Positions 1 through 11,115 are shown, numbered from the stretch's first letter. The stretch is 64,000 nt of DNA from Plazaster borealis (GCA_021014325.1 CM037457.1:9614538-9678537); one strand, 5' to 3'. Made by a program: numbers and translations. Notes: generated from the letters alone by a model not told the origin.

Positions 1-73
1 CTCTGGGTCAAGCAAAGTGTTGAGATCTATAAAAAAATACTTAAAAATTAAAAATTGATGACTGTTACCGTCA

Positions 74-260
74 GGGCCCAATTTCATAGAGCTGCTAAGC
101 ACAAAAATTTGCTTAGCATGAAATTTCTTCCATGATAAAAACAGGATTACCAACCAAATTTCCACCACATGGAAATTTGATTGGCAATCATGTTTTTATC
201 AAGGAAGAAATTTCATGCCAAGCAAATTGTTGTGCTTAGCAGCTCTATGAAGTCGGGCCC
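74..260. mobile_element. Palindromic MITE-like element
   Basis: A 187-bp segment with long terminal inverted repeats. Both ends read GGGCCC then, after 1-2 mismatches, TTCATAGAGCTGCTAAGCAC when the right end is reverse-complemented, and the inner parts also pair (GATAAAAACAGGATTACCAA against its complement). It has no coding capacity. Flanks show at most a 1-bp shared base, so no clear target-site duplication. The tandem repeats at 21838-22575 share its GGGCCCAATTTCA start and may derive from a related terminus. Confidence 0.75.
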
Positions 261-1886
261 AGTTCATCAACAGTAATGGGTTGCAATAAGCAACTAAAAA
301 ACAGCATAAGGAGATATAAAGATCAACACAGCAGTGTTTCTCAATTGCCAATATAAATAATTTTGATGTGGCTTTTTCAATAGCGATGCCTCTTGCATCT
401 TGCCCGAAACGAAATGATTGCAGCATATTGCGGCTTATAACAAAATGCATGGACTTAAAGGAAAAACAATATCGTTTGCAATTCATAATTTATTGTAGTG
501 ATCCAGACAGCCGATCAAATATCCAACCAAAAGTGGATTCTCTATCCCAAATCCCCCCGGCAAATCAGACAACCTTTGTTCTCAGTGAAATTATTGATAC
601 CTCAGATTTCGCCGTGAGCGAGTTTGTTTTTTAAAGTAGAACTACAGTGAGGATGATTGAGGGAGAGAGGTGGGGGGGGGGGGAGAGGAGAGAGGAGAGA
701 TACATGGGAAGCAAGTATCCAACATAATACCTCAACCATGAATTACATGAATGGCCGAGCCGGTGGTCGGGCCAAGGTTTTCCGCTCAAAGGAAGAGTTC
801 GGGATCAATTTGTGTATTTGAATATTGATCACATAAGGCCCTGTTTATTGATTTGACACTATACTCACTGGGTGATTGTTACCCACTTTATAGCCAGTGA
901 AATACTAAGTTTAGTTTGTGAAACTGCAATTCTACTCTTTTGCTTATATTTTTAGACAAACCTTTCTAGCCTTCCTTTCATTCAACATTAGCAGCTCTTT
1001 TTCACAGAAACTCAATTGCAGAACTTCTTTGTTGTCCATCCTTTAACTACTTGTCTCTTTGGGAACAAATACTTGTTATGTATAAGTTGGGTCGCATATG
1101 TTGCAGACACAAGTTGCAGACAGAAACAAACCTTTCACTGGAGTCAAGATTGAAAATCCCTTGTGGTACTTCATGAAACAGCAGGTTTTAAACAGGCTTG
1201 CACCTACTTCACACTTTCATAAGCTTCTAGAAGTTATTTTTAGTGTAAACATGAGAAACAAGACTTCCAGTGTAACCATCCATATGTATTGATTTGGCTG
1301 CTCTTGTTGGTCATCAAGCCACTACCATTAAGGAACGACAACAAAATCCAAAAATGTAAAAAACCTCCTACCCAGTTTCAATCAATAAACCCACATCACA
1401 GGTGACCACCCCCCACGACAGACTAATCAGCAGTGCCATCGGACAGTAGGTGTATTGCTAAAACCAAGACAAGTAACTCAAAACTTTTTAAAATGTCGAC
1501 TACCATTTTCGAAGAGGATGTGGATGCCATTTCAGAACCTGAACAATGAAAGGGTGGACACCAACTGATACAATTTGCTCTCCGATTTTTAACTGTGAAA
1601 CTAATACAACAGTGATGACACTGTCTCTGTAATACAGCTCCACAAGGCAGTCCAGGATGGGAGATAATGAATGAAACATTTATCTATTTAAGACACAAGT
1701 GCTGCATATAAGCGTCCGAAGAGGTTTCTCGAAGCACTTAGTGAAGATTACCAGGCAATGAACGGCCACTCAGGAAGACGATTATAATGCCACTCCAAGT
1801 AATGTAAGAGTGTGGAGAAACAGCCTCTTGTGGAGTTTTTGGATGCAGGAGTGTGTTCTTGAAATGCCCTAAAATAGGATTTAAAG
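261..1886. other. Noncoding stretch upstream of the SGNH-like gene
   Basis: Only short chance ORFs are present. A purine-rich low-complexity tract (GGGAGAG and a 13-G run) lies at 661-700. The 5' end and promoter of the downstream gene must lie in this interval or further upstream, but I see no convincing TATA box or splice structure that would fix a transcription start. Confidence 0.5.
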
Positions 1887-3602
1887 ATGCGACTTACCAT
1901 GAGACGAGGCACCATCATCCTCTTCGGAATCATTAATGGAATCATCATATTTATGAATTATCAAGCGTATAGCTTAGACACTCTGCGTGTTATGTCATCA
2001 GATTTCATCCAGGACAAGGTGGACTCCCTCAAGAATCTCATGGGCGGCCAAGATGACGATGACGATTACATCAGCTACACATATGAACGGCCCCGTAGGA
2101 AGTCCCTGAACTGGGGAACTATAGAAGGGATACACAAAGCGCTGCCTGCTTATGAGAAAATGCGAAGGGTCTTGTCAAGCCTTCACGACTACAAAACGGT
2201 CTTCAACCACAACATAGGCTATGTCGGTATCACCCGCGAGATGCTGCGCTTTAAGTCGGTCCCGAATGTTGGCGACAGTGACCACTTGAGTGCACTGTTT
2301 GTTGATGTCTTGCAGACAAATCGCAGTCTGAAGATTGGGGTGATTGGTGGAACCCTCTCTCAGAATAACGTCTGCCTGACAAAGTCATGTGTTTACATTG
2401 ATCTCGTTGCAAAATGGCTGACGGAGATACTGGACACCTCTGTGACTGTGCACAATGCGGCAGTCAGCAGTACGAGCAGTGAATACTTCGCCTGGTGTCT
2501 GCAACCCCACCTGGACGTTGAGAACATGGACATCATCATATGGGAGCTAGCCGCAGAGGATTATGTCAACCGTGACCTCTACCTGAGATACGGCCTGACA
2601 AGTGCCGGCTGGCCTCAAGAGGAGGTTACCCGCAGGATCCTGGATCTCCCCAACAAACCCTATCTCATGTACTTCAATTTATTATCAGCAGAGAACATCC
2701 GAAAACGAGACTGCGTCAACTCCGAGTACTTCTCTGGACGCCATCTTGGAAAGCACTACAACGTGACCTCCATTAGTTGGTGCAACGCAGTCTGCACCAG
2801 ACTCTGGAAAACCGGTTTCACGCCAGACGACCTCATCTACACGGACGACCTCCTGAGCGAGACTTCCCACCGACAGGGGGCGCTGTTTATCATCAACTAT
2901 TTCCGCCTAATCCTGGAGCAGGTCACACTGGACAATATGAACAAAACCAAATCCGATGAGAGTTACATAAGGAATCTCATTAGACTGCATGATCGCTTTA
3001 TCCAGAATACCTATGGTCCGAGTTTGGACCCCATCGCTAACCTTCCCTTAAAACCATCCAACTTCCTAAATACTTCCATAGAGCCATTATTCTCCCACAT
3101 CGTGTTGAAGGACACTAAATGCTGGCCAGTATCCCAACCTCAGTTTGAAAAGGGTCAAGCCCTCCAAGCGATCCAGACCGATGGTTGGGAGCAAGGTTAC
3201 TCTCACAACGAGAACTGGTACATGAGTACCGCGACAAACCAACGCATCATATTTAAAATCAACATTCCTCCCCACCCCAAGAACCTCAACGCCACCGTTG
3301 CCATAGCGCTTGTTACCTGCAACTACTGTGGCCAGGCCCTGGTGTGGCTGAACGACATGTTTGGGGACGCCAAGCTCATCAACAGCAACGCCAAGCGTCA
3401 CATTTTTGCGGTGCGCGTTATCTTCACCAGTGTTCTGCCCGGTGATTACACAGTCACCCTGAAGGCCATGGAGGAGAAACCCTTTAAGATTGGAGCAGTG
3501 ATGATGTCTTACGAGGAGCAAAGAAATGAAACTGAGTCGGCCGGGATGAAGGTGCAGTTTGGAGGACCAAGAACATGGGGTAAACTGAAACAACTGAACT
3601 AA
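1887..3602 (+). CDS. SGNH/GDSL hydrolase-like type II membrane protein
   Basis: An intact 571-codon ORF, the only clearly host protein-coding gene here. An in-frame TAG at 1875-1877 precedes the first ATG; a second ATG four codons on (MRRGTI) is also possible. Residues 9-30 form a single hydrophobic segment after a basic N-terminus, so a signal anchor with a lumenal or extracellular body is likely. An acidic DDDDD run (56-60) follows. Residues about 148-345 look like an SGNH fold. IGVIGGTLS (150-158) sits at block I, where the usual catalytic serine of GGS/GDS is threonine. VHNAAVSST (188-196) is at block II, IIIWELAAED (216-225) at block III, and DDLLSETSHR (320-329) at the DxxH block with one histidine kept. 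A C-terminal beta-rich domain (about 405-545, with CNYC at 478-481) resembles the accessory domain of uncharacterised SGNH-family proteins. Whether it is an active esterase is doubtful. The fold assignment is from motif reading, not a search. Confidence 0.85.
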   Translation: MRLTMRRGTIILFGIINGIIIFMNYQAYSLDTLRVMSSDFIQDKVDSLKNLMGGQDDDDDYISYTYERPRRKSLNWGTIEGIHKALPAYEKMRRVLSSLHDYKTVFNHNIGYVGITREMLRFKSVPNVGDSDHLSALFVDVLQTNRSLKIGVIGGTLSQNNVCLTKSCVYIDLVAKWLTEILDTSVTVHNAAVSSTSSEYFAWCLQPHLDVENMDIIIWELAAEDYVNRDLYLRYGLTSAGWPQEEVTRRILDLPNKPYLMYFNLLSAENIRKRDCVNSEYFSGRHLGKHYNVTSISWCNAVCTRLWKTGFTPDDLIYTDDLLSETSHRQGALFIINYFRLILEQVTLDNMNKTKSDESYIRNLIRLHDRFIQNTYGPSLDPIANLPLKPSNFLNTSIEPLFSHIVLKDTKCWPVSQPQFEKGQALQAIQTDGWEQGYSHNENWYMSTATNQRIIFKINIPPHPKNLNATVAIALVTCNYCGQALVWLNDMFGDAKLINSNAKRHIFAVRVIFTSVLPGDYTVTLKAMEEKPFKIGAVMMSYEEQRNETESAGMKVQFGGPRTWGKLKQLN

Positions 3603-3717
3603 ATCATTAATCAATTCTGAATTGGGTGCAAGAAGGAGTGAAAAAAGGCAAAAAAGGGATGTTGAATTTTAAAGAAGGGTTTGTGAATGAACAATAAGAT
3701 TTTTATCTGGATGAAGA

Positions 3718-3723
3718 AATAAA
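3718..3723 (+). promoter_or_regulatory. Poly(A) signal AATAAA of the SGNH-like gene
   Basis: Canonical AATAAA 116 bases after the TAA stop, followed by T-rich sequence. It supports a short 3' UTR and a gene that ends here. Confidence 0.7.
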
Positions 3724-3954
3724 CCAATCTCCTCTGATTTCTTTATTTTATTTTAAAGAAAGCATAATCCTGACACCCAGGTAGATAGCCTACTGTACAA
3801 ACCTTGCATAGCCAAAAATATTGGAAACAGACTCTTCTGGGGAAAAAAACCCCCTAAAAACTGTATGAAAAAATATTAATAATAATAATTTATATAAAAA
3901 ATAATCAGATCTTCCAGGGACTAATATAACTCAATATTGAAAAAAAAAGTAAAG

Positions 3955-4255
3955 ATATTCAACTTATTATCTTCAAGTAGTCTTGAATTCTCGATTCTGA
4001 TTGGTCGATCCATAGCAACAAGAAAGTGATATTAACCTATATTGCTCGGCCCACATCACATCCTGTTCTGAAGCTTTTTTTTGTAACTGTGCGTACTGCA
4101 CTATTTCAAGCTGCGCGTTAAACTTGCTTGAAAATAAATCTGTAATCACACGTAGTGCTTGAGGAATACAGGAAAATATAGCGCTTCTGCAGAAGAACTC
4201 TATTTGTCCGTATTCCGCTCGCACTTGTGTGATAACTACCATTATCACACTACCA
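3955..4255. repeat. Dispersed repeat related to the ends of the 51-64 kb palindrome
   Basis: Aligns by eye with 63440-63690 and, inverted, with 51479-51722. Shared phrases include TTGGTCGATCCATAGCAACA versus TTGGTCAATCCATGGTAACA, the AAACTTGCTTGAA core and GTATTCCGCTCGCACTTGTG versus GTATTCCACTTGCACTCGTG. It is more diverged than the two palindrome arms are from each other, so it is an older relative or a solo terminus. The next 450 bp (to 4700) hold nothing I recognise. Confidence 0.65.
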
Positions 4256-4709
4256 TTATCACACTGGCAACTATAACTGGTTAAACCCCAGTGTCTGTTT
4301 GACTTGGGGATATTACTGATAAGTAGCTGCCTGAAATTCATCCCCTTAATTGAAATTGAATATGTTTTATCAAAAAGGTCAACAGCACTAATTGCTGGTA
4401 AGGTCAAAATTCAAACAAATATTTGCAAGTATTTAGCGGCGCAAGGTTGTCGTGTTTTCCCGGGACTTGATCAATCTACAGAATCTGCTCCTTTGTTGGG
4501 TTTCAAGCTCAAGGTTAGAGAGTCGATTATTATAAATTGCAGACTACTATTCATTTCTTTGTGTCACTGTGCAGTGAATCTTGTCAACAGAAGCTGCGTT
4601 TTTTCAGTTTTGAGCAAGCGCCATGAGAATTTCACAGCGGATCTGGACACTTTATAAGACTCCACTATTATTATAAAATGGTTATTAAATGGTTACTCAG
4701 ACAAATTAT

Positions 4710-4760
4710 GTGGTGGGGGAGGGGGAGGGGGTGGCGGGGGAGGGAGGGGGGAGGGGGTGT
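4710..4760 (+). repeat. G-rich low-complexity tract (G-quadruplex-prone)
   Basis: Eight or more runs of four to six G separated by one to three bases. It matches the G3+N1-7 pattern several times over. No gene is attached to it. Confidence 0.7.
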
Positions 4761-4843
4761 CTCAGAGGAAAATAATAGGAGTGTCTACATCTAGGTCTTC
4801 TTAATTCAAAGCTAGAGAGAAACAGGTTTTGTTGAACATTTAA

Positions 4844-5000
4844 AGGGATTGTATACGTTTGGTAATTGGAACCCACTGTTTGTTTCAATCCTATAAAGTT
4901 GTAGATATATACCATAAAACTAACCTGTGAACATTTTATTTCATACGGTGGTAGCGTTTTTGAGATATTGCCGAAAAAATGAAGCGGTTATGTCCACGCA
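4844..5000. mobile_element. TTAA-flanked MITE, truncated by the assembly gap
   Basis: Begins AGGGATTGTATACGTTTGG directly after TTAA (4840-4843) and matches 51170-51275 nearly base for base through CCATAAAACTAACCTGTGAA. Its right end is lost in the gap. It belongs with the TTAA-specific MITEs at 13.1, 24.8, 49.1 and 50.7 kb. Confidence 0.65.
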
Positions 5001-5500
5001 NNNNNNNNNNNNNNNNNNNNNNNNNNNNNNNNNNNNNNNNNNNNNNNNNNNNNNNNNNNNNNNNNNNNNNNNNNNNNNNNNNNNNNNNNNNNNNNNNNNN
5101 NNNNNNNNNNNNNNNNNNNNNNNNNNNNNNNNNNNNNNNNNNNNNNNNNNNNNNNNNNNNNNNNNNNNNNNNNNNNNNNNNNNNNNNNNNNNNNNNNNNN
5201 NNNNNNNNNNNNNNNNNNNNNNNNNNNNNNNNNNNNNNNNNNNNNNNNNNNNNNNNNNNNNNNNNNNNNNNNNNNNNNNNNNNNNNNNNNNNNNNNNNNN
5301 NNNNNNNNNNNNNNNNNNNNNNNNNNNNNNNNNNNNNNNNNNNNNNNNNNNNNNNNNNNNNNNNNNNNNNNNNNNNNNNNNNNNNNNNNNNNNNNNNNNN
5401 NNNNNNNNNNNNNNNNNNNNNNNNNNNNNNNNNNNNNNNNNNNNNNNNNNNNNNNNNNNNNNNNNNNNNNNNNNNNNNNNNNNNNNNNNNNNNNNNNNNN
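5001..5500. other. Assembly gap (500 N)
   Basis: Exactly 500 N, probably a fixed-size scaffold gap of unknown real length. Any reading frame across it is meaningless. Confidence 0.99.
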
Positions 5501-5556
5501 TATTGGTTTATTTCGCTTAGGTTCGTGTAAACCGTTATAAATCCGAATGCGGATTT

Positions 5557-7147
5557 TTAAAGCTGAGTTGAGTTTTCAGTATATGTGACCTGTTCTTCCA
5601 GCAAGGAGATTAGGATGTTTAGTGTTTCGTTCGGATCTTCAAAACCCGAATCATCAGGGGGTGGAGCGAGCTGTTTAGAGGTTGAGTCGGTTGGACTCCG
5701 GTTTAGTTTTGCTCTGATCAACTTTTCCCTTTTGTTTTGATCTTTTTTGTATGCAATGAAAGGAGGGTCTGGAAAGATCTCCGAGAGTGTTTCCTTGTTG
5801 CGTATTAGAGACCAGTGTTTTTTGATGGAATTGTTTAGGTAACTTTGGTTGATGTACGGGTTGTATGTCGTACTGAAAACCAGAGGAGTTTTGCTTTTCA
5901 TTTTCTTTTGCTTTTTATGAATCAAACTTGACCGTTCTTTGTGTGATACTTTTTTGGTGATTTTGTTTATTTCTGAAATGTTATAGTCTCTTTCTTGCTA
6001 TTAGCTTTTCAGAAAAACTGTTGACTTTGAGTAGGAAATCATCTTTGTTATTTGTGTTTCTGGCATAACAGAGTGTTTCTCTGTATATGAATGCTTTGAA
6101 CACATACATGTGGGGGTTGGATGATGTCCTGTAAAGGTATTGGTAGGTTTCAGTGGGTTTGGTATATACTTTTGTGTCTAGAATACCAGTTTCATTGAAC
6201 CTTTTACCTTTGAAAATTGTTAAGTCAAGGTAGTTGATTGAAGTATCAGAGGCCTCAAAAGTAAATTTGAGGGTTGGGTGTATTTGATTTATGTTGTGGA
6301 TAAGGCTCTTGAAGTTTTCAAGGGTGCTGTTATAGATGACAAGTATGTCGTGTCTATAGCGCTACCATGTTAAAATGTGATCAGCTTTTTCCAAGATTTG
6401 ATTTTCCAGAACATGTAGTGTAATATCACATATTTCAGGGCTTGCTGTTGAGCCCATGGCGCATCCAATTTTTTTGTTTCTATGCATATTGATAAGTAGG
6501 CTGTGGACCAATGTAGTGGTCTGTTGGGTGATATCTTGGTCAAGCTTTGTGTAGTGCTCGGATTCAAGATGTCGGTGACCTACTTCTAGGTAATCAGTGC
6601 GGTTCATTATGAAAATGCCTCTTCCTTTGTTGTAAGGTTTAATTACAATCGTAAGGTTTAATTACAATGTCTGGATTGTTCTTTAGTTTGGTTACGGCTG
6701 ATATTTCTTAGTTGGTCATATTTCTGAGCTGGTTGTGCAATCGAACTGGTACTTCGTAGCTTCCAAATAATTTTTGAGTGTCGCATATTGTGTTGAATTT
6801 GGAAGCCATTTTGAAGGTGGTTTGAAGGGTAAAGCCTTGGCAAGTTTGTTGTACATTAGAAAAGCAATTCTCATTCTTCTTTGGAAGATGTTAAAATCAC
6901 TCAGAAGTTTTTTACGGATGGGTTTGGCAGGAGTAGGAACAAAGTTGAGACCTTTTCCTAAAGCAACTTTCTGAATTATGGAAAGGTTTGCTTTGGATAG
7001 GTTGGTTATGAAACGTTCACTTTCTTCTGCTAATTGTTTAAGAATGTTATTCTTATTGAACCGTTTAGATTTGGAGCATGTTTTGGAAAAGTTATTGGCT
7101 TTTCTTTGGGAGCTGTGTGCTCGTTTATCAAACTTTCGTTTAATCAT
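5557..7147 (-). pseudogene. Penelope-like element reverse transcriptase, inactivated
   Basis: Reads on the minus strand in pieces. 7147-6716 carries the N-terminal signature (NLSKANL, GLNFVPTP, then PFKPPSKW). 6607-6365 carries RT fingers/palm text (NRTDYLEVG, CAMGSTASPEICDI). A TAG at 6364-6362 interrupts the frame exactly before the active-site strand. The frame then resumes as RYRHDILVIY (6361-6332), where the family has YxDD, so the first catalytic aspartate is histidine. The thumb continues to about 5960. 5925-5557 gives the C-terminal signature (FSTTYNPY, KKHWSLI, FPDPPFIAYKK, LIRAKL). At least one frameshift separates the pieces. After LIRAKL the frame stops within 50 codons, with no Cys cluster or GIY-YIG endonuclease visible before the gap. 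Penelope-like membership is confident; the copy is dead. Confidence 0.85.
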
Positions 7148-8970
7148 ATTTATGAAAAGAAGAGCTATAAATGATATTGTTCAATAATAATATATACTTG
7201 GAAATGCCGTATTATATTATTATTTATTTATTAATTTACTTAGACAATTGCAAGTAGTATAGACTCTTTTTGGAAGGTGGGGTGGTCCTAAAAAGGACTG
7301 GTTGGTTTGTAAACGAGCCAGGTTTGCTCCCGCTTTCTCTTGGTTCCCTTGCTTGGTAGTCTTGGTCTTGTAAAGTAACCGAAGAGTTGAGTGGCCGTTC
7401 TTAGTTCCACTCCTTCAAAATCCACAACAAGCTTGACTCAAGCCTCCTTCTTCGCTGTCTCCAATTTGCTGTCCACCTCTTTGCCTTGAAATTTGTACTC
7501 TTCCAAGGCCAGTTGTACCAGGAGTAGCGAAGCTTTTGAAGTCAACCTGTTCCACTTCTCCGTAAAGGAGGGCTGAAAAATTAGGCCTCGGTGTGGGTGT
7601 GGTGGCTTCGCTGTATTCCGTCAATAGGTGGGAGGCTTGTTGGTTGTGATGGCTTGGCTGAAAACTAAGAGTTGGTGAGTGATGTGGCTTTTGGGGCCTT
7701 TTTTGCAGAGCGGGTCACATATATCCAAATAGAGTGTGGGTGTAGAAGGTTACTCAGGTGTAGACATGCGTCCTGGAGTTGCGGGTAGTTGATTGGTTGG
7801 CGTAAGTTCCTTTGTGTTCATGGTAGGGATTAGCGTCCAGTGGTTCCGGTATGGCTCACACAAAAATGCGTGGAAAAACTGAGTGTGGGATTCTGGATTC
7901 CGTGGCAAGTTTGTGTTTGTTTCCATGTAGAAATGGTCAAATTTCTCCTTTTGATTGCAAAAAATTGAGAAAATAATGTTTCAGTCCCATTTCTACAAAT
8001 GTGTAGAGTAGTATTTGAAAGTATGAGCCAGGTTATTTGTTCCTTTCCGATTGCAGAGGGGGAATAAGTATCACGGGTTGGTGTGTTGGTAAGAGGTTGA
8101 AATGATTTTCTATTATTTTGGAGCAGGTATCTTTGTTCTTTCCCGCCTGCGGGTGTGTGAACGGGGAATGGTTATACCTTTGTTGCTTGTGTTTGTTTTC
8201 AAATGGAAAATGTTCCGTGTTTTGGTATAGAAAATCTCAAATCAAGAGGAAATGGTGTATACACCCGTTGGTATTGTGATACCTTAGTTTTATTATTGTA
8301 CAATGTTTGAACGGGTTTGACATCAAAACAATAGTTGATGGGTTGTGGTAGGGTTTTGTAAAGAGAATAATGTATTTCTATTGGCATTTCCATTATAATC
8401 TCATAGATGATAATTAATTATTAAAAAAATAATAATCAATTAAGAAGTGTGGGTGCCCATAGGTTCGTAAATACCATCTGAATGCAGCAATTTTGGAAAA
8501 TATTGAATTGTGTTCAGCGTCCTTTTTAAATTTCCGAATGCGGAAGGAAAAGGTATCAAGTTTATTTTCAGTACTTGTAAAATATGTGGATGTCAGGTTC
8601 GTTCTATATAAAACGGAACAGATTTGGGTTTTGGACATCATGGTGATGATGTTATTTGGTCGTGTTTTAGACAGACCGGTAGGTTTCAAGTCGTGTAGTG
8701 GTATAAGTTGTCTTAAACCTGTTGTGGTGCAGTGTGGAGCAACCTAAAGATCCCAGTCTCGCTAACTGAGTGGCATACCCCGGTAGCTTGTGTAGCCATC
8801 GACCCACAATACCCCCTAAAAGGGCAAGGAGTATAGACATAAATGGTAGATGTTTGAATTTTTTGCCAGATTGACAAGGGTAGTTGACAAACATAATGAG
8901 GACCAGAGGAACTGGTTAACAAATGTGTCAACAAATTATTTTTAGTGGGGGGAGACCGCGAGGATATTTT
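7148..8970. other. Degenerate AT/GT-rich sequence upstream of the Penelope-like RT
   Basis: No ORF here has recognisable similarity. Being immediately 5' of the RT on its strand, it may be the decayed 5' part (pLTR and any leading ORF) of that element, but nothing in the sequence proves it. Confidence 0.35.
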
Positions 8971-8974
8971 TTCA

Positions 8975-9007
8975 GACATGTTTTCATGCCTTCTTGGCAC
9001 TCATCAG
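8975..9007 (-). ncRNA. Hammerhead-ribozyme-like motif (degenerate)
   Basis: Read on the minus strand from 9007: CTGATGA (9007-9001), then a 5-bp stem (GTGCC/GGCAT, 9000-8986, loop AAGAA), then GAAA (8985-8982), a very short helix III and GTC (8977-8975). This is the order of a minimal type I hammerhead, the kind found in Penelope-like element termini. Departures: the stem II closing pair is G-U rather than G-C, an extra A follows GAAA, and stem I pairs poorly. It lies 1.8 kb upstream of the Penelope-like RT on the same strand. Probably a decayed remnant. Confidence 0.4.
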
Positions 9008-9279
9008 TTACGTGTGGGTGATTCTAATAGAATTCATTATGTCTCATGGTTCTCCTTGATTCGCTCTCTGATGATCTGCAGATTGTCCTCGTCTCAGCGA
9101 AGGCAAGGGGAAAACCAGTCAGGCTCCCTCCTTGAATGATGATCGTTATCTCGCCTTGCATCTCTCATCTTGGGGAAACTGGTCCATCCCATCATCTTTC
9201 CTGACGTCTCATCAGAGGGAAGGGGGAAACTGGTCACTCCCCCTCCCCTGACCAACCAACAACTGCTATATATACAACA

Positions 9280-9480
9280 CTTCAGGGGGATTTACATCCT
9301 CCCCTCACAACAACAAAATATTATTTACAATGCACTGCCGTCTAACAGGAAAATATTTTGGGGGATTTTCATCCTTCCCTCACAACAAAAAACATTATTT
9401 ACAATGCACTGCTGTCTAACAAGAGAATATTTCAGTGGAATTTCATCCTTCCCGGACAACACTGACTACTTACAATGATG
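9280..9480. repeat. Short tandem repeat, about 74-bp period, 2.5 copies
   Basis: ACAATGCACTGC recurs 74 bp apart (9327 and 9401), within units containing TTTTCATCCTTCCCTCACAA. It sits just downstream of the gypsy pol remnant on that element's strand, so it could be part of its 3' noncoding region. Confidence 0.6.
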
Positions 9481-10260
9481 CAACGGGCACTATCGGTATC
9501 TATGGGGCAACTTGCGGGCTTGCTTTGGATTACGCCTATAGGTGGAGTCTTTCCTAGAGCCCCTTGCTAGTTACCCTTCACGTTATCGAATCGTCCTTCT
9601 GCACTGGAATGCAGGGAGCGTCTCAACACTACTAGAGAAAACCTCCACTGGAGGAATCTCTACATCTTGAACCTCATCCTGTGGGGCTGTCCCTTTATCC
9701 AGGAAGTGGCTTCCTGTCACCACCTCACGATATGGATCGTCCCGATTAGTTAGGTTCAACTTCCTCCCCAACATTCGGCTTTAGCCTGTCCACATGGACA
9801 ACCTTTAGTTGGGATCCTTTCTTCAACTGGATGCGAACTACCACATGAGCTTCTTAACCACAAGCCATGGTCCTTCCCACCGCAATTGCAGTTTGGGGGA
9901 CAAATGCTTCTTCTTGGCCGGGTCGAACATCCACGCAAATTGTCCCTCTTTTAGACCATGCTCTCATACATGTCGATCATAATTCTTCTTCCGTCTCTCA
10001 GCACTTTTGCTGAGACCGTCTCCTGCCCTGTCATGCGACAGTTGCATGTTATCCCTCAGCCTTTTGACAAAGTCTGTACTGATGTCTTCTCTTGCGTTTC
10101 AGGACACCCTGCCACCAAATCTACCAGAAGGTAAGGGTCCCGGCCCAACATCATCATATTTGGTGACTCTCCAGGTGGCATAGGGAAAGAACTTGTCCCA
10201 GTCCCTGTGCCTCTTCTTTGGATTGATCAAAACTGAAACAATGTTATCAATGTCTTATTA

Positions 10261-10635
10261 TTAAACTGTAGAACCATATGCCATCCGACTTCGGATTGTA
10301 GTTGTCGTTCTGGTTTTTGTTATGCTGAGACGCTTGCACATCTCGCTGAACACCTCTGATTTGAAATTCCTGCCCTGATCTGAAAGAGGTTCTTGCGGCA
10401 CACAAAACCGACAAACCAATTCATTCACCATTTCCAGTGCAACCTTATCCGCTGTAGCATCAGGAGGTGATGCCTCTATCCATTTAGTACAATAATCGCC
10501 AGCCATAAAAATCCACAGGTTACCACTGTCCATCTTGGGCTGTGGCCCCTGCACGTCTAATGCTACCCGTTCAATTGGAATGCCAACCTGATACTTTTGT
10601 AAGGGGGCAACCCTTTCTCCCAGCACAAAGGTCAC
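10261..10635 (-). pseudogene. Integrase core (rve) of the gypsy remnant
   Basis: Shows the integrase core strands: RVALDVQGPQPK (first catalytic Asp), WIFMAGDYCTKWIEA, VCRFCVPQEPLSDQGRNF (second Asp, in SDQG) and EMCKRLSITKTRTT. Downstream the frame breaks, and the expected region with the third catalytic residue (Glu) reads as unrelated sequence, so the domain is truncated by frameshift. Confidence 0.85.
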
Positions 10636-10815
10636 AAACCCTCAGAAATGACCAAACATCCACAAACAGACTTGCCAAAAAAGCCTGTATTTCACCTTGA
10701 CGAGCATCTTGACCCCCAAGTATCCACTGAGTTGCCCACCATGCAACTCGCCCAGGATATTCTTTCTGTTTTTCTGAGGCAAGACAAACAGTCACCTCAC
10801 CTACTTTCCATCATC

Positions 10816-11115
10816 CTACTCCCATCGTTTGTTCTGGAACCTTTCCTTGACTTTCAATTGGTCCAATAGGTCGTGGAGGCCACTGAGGAGTGGGATAGCA
10901 TCTTTCACTCTGGGCAACCATTGCTGTATCTTGCCAGGCCTATGCTGTACTGTTATGTCGTACTGTGAAATAACTTCAATCCATCGAGCCAGCTGACCCT
11001 CTGGGTTCTTAAAATTAAGGACCCACCATAATGCAGCATGGTCAGTCTTGACTTTGACTTTCCAACCATACAAATACTGTTCAAAATATTTTAAGTACAT
11101 GACTACAGCCAACAA
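10816..11115 (-). pseudogene. RNase H domain of the gypsy remnant
   Basis: Contains YLKYFEQYLYGWKVKVKTDH, ALWWVLNFKNPEGQLARW and the end-of-domain phrase YDITVQHRPGKIQQ, typical of Ty3/gypsy RNase H. The usual start with the catalytic Asp lies upstream of this frame in damaged sequence. Confidence 0.85.

Noticed and set aside
4927..5530. ORFs running through the run of N
   Set aside because: They exist only because N codons are not stops; the real sequence is unknown.
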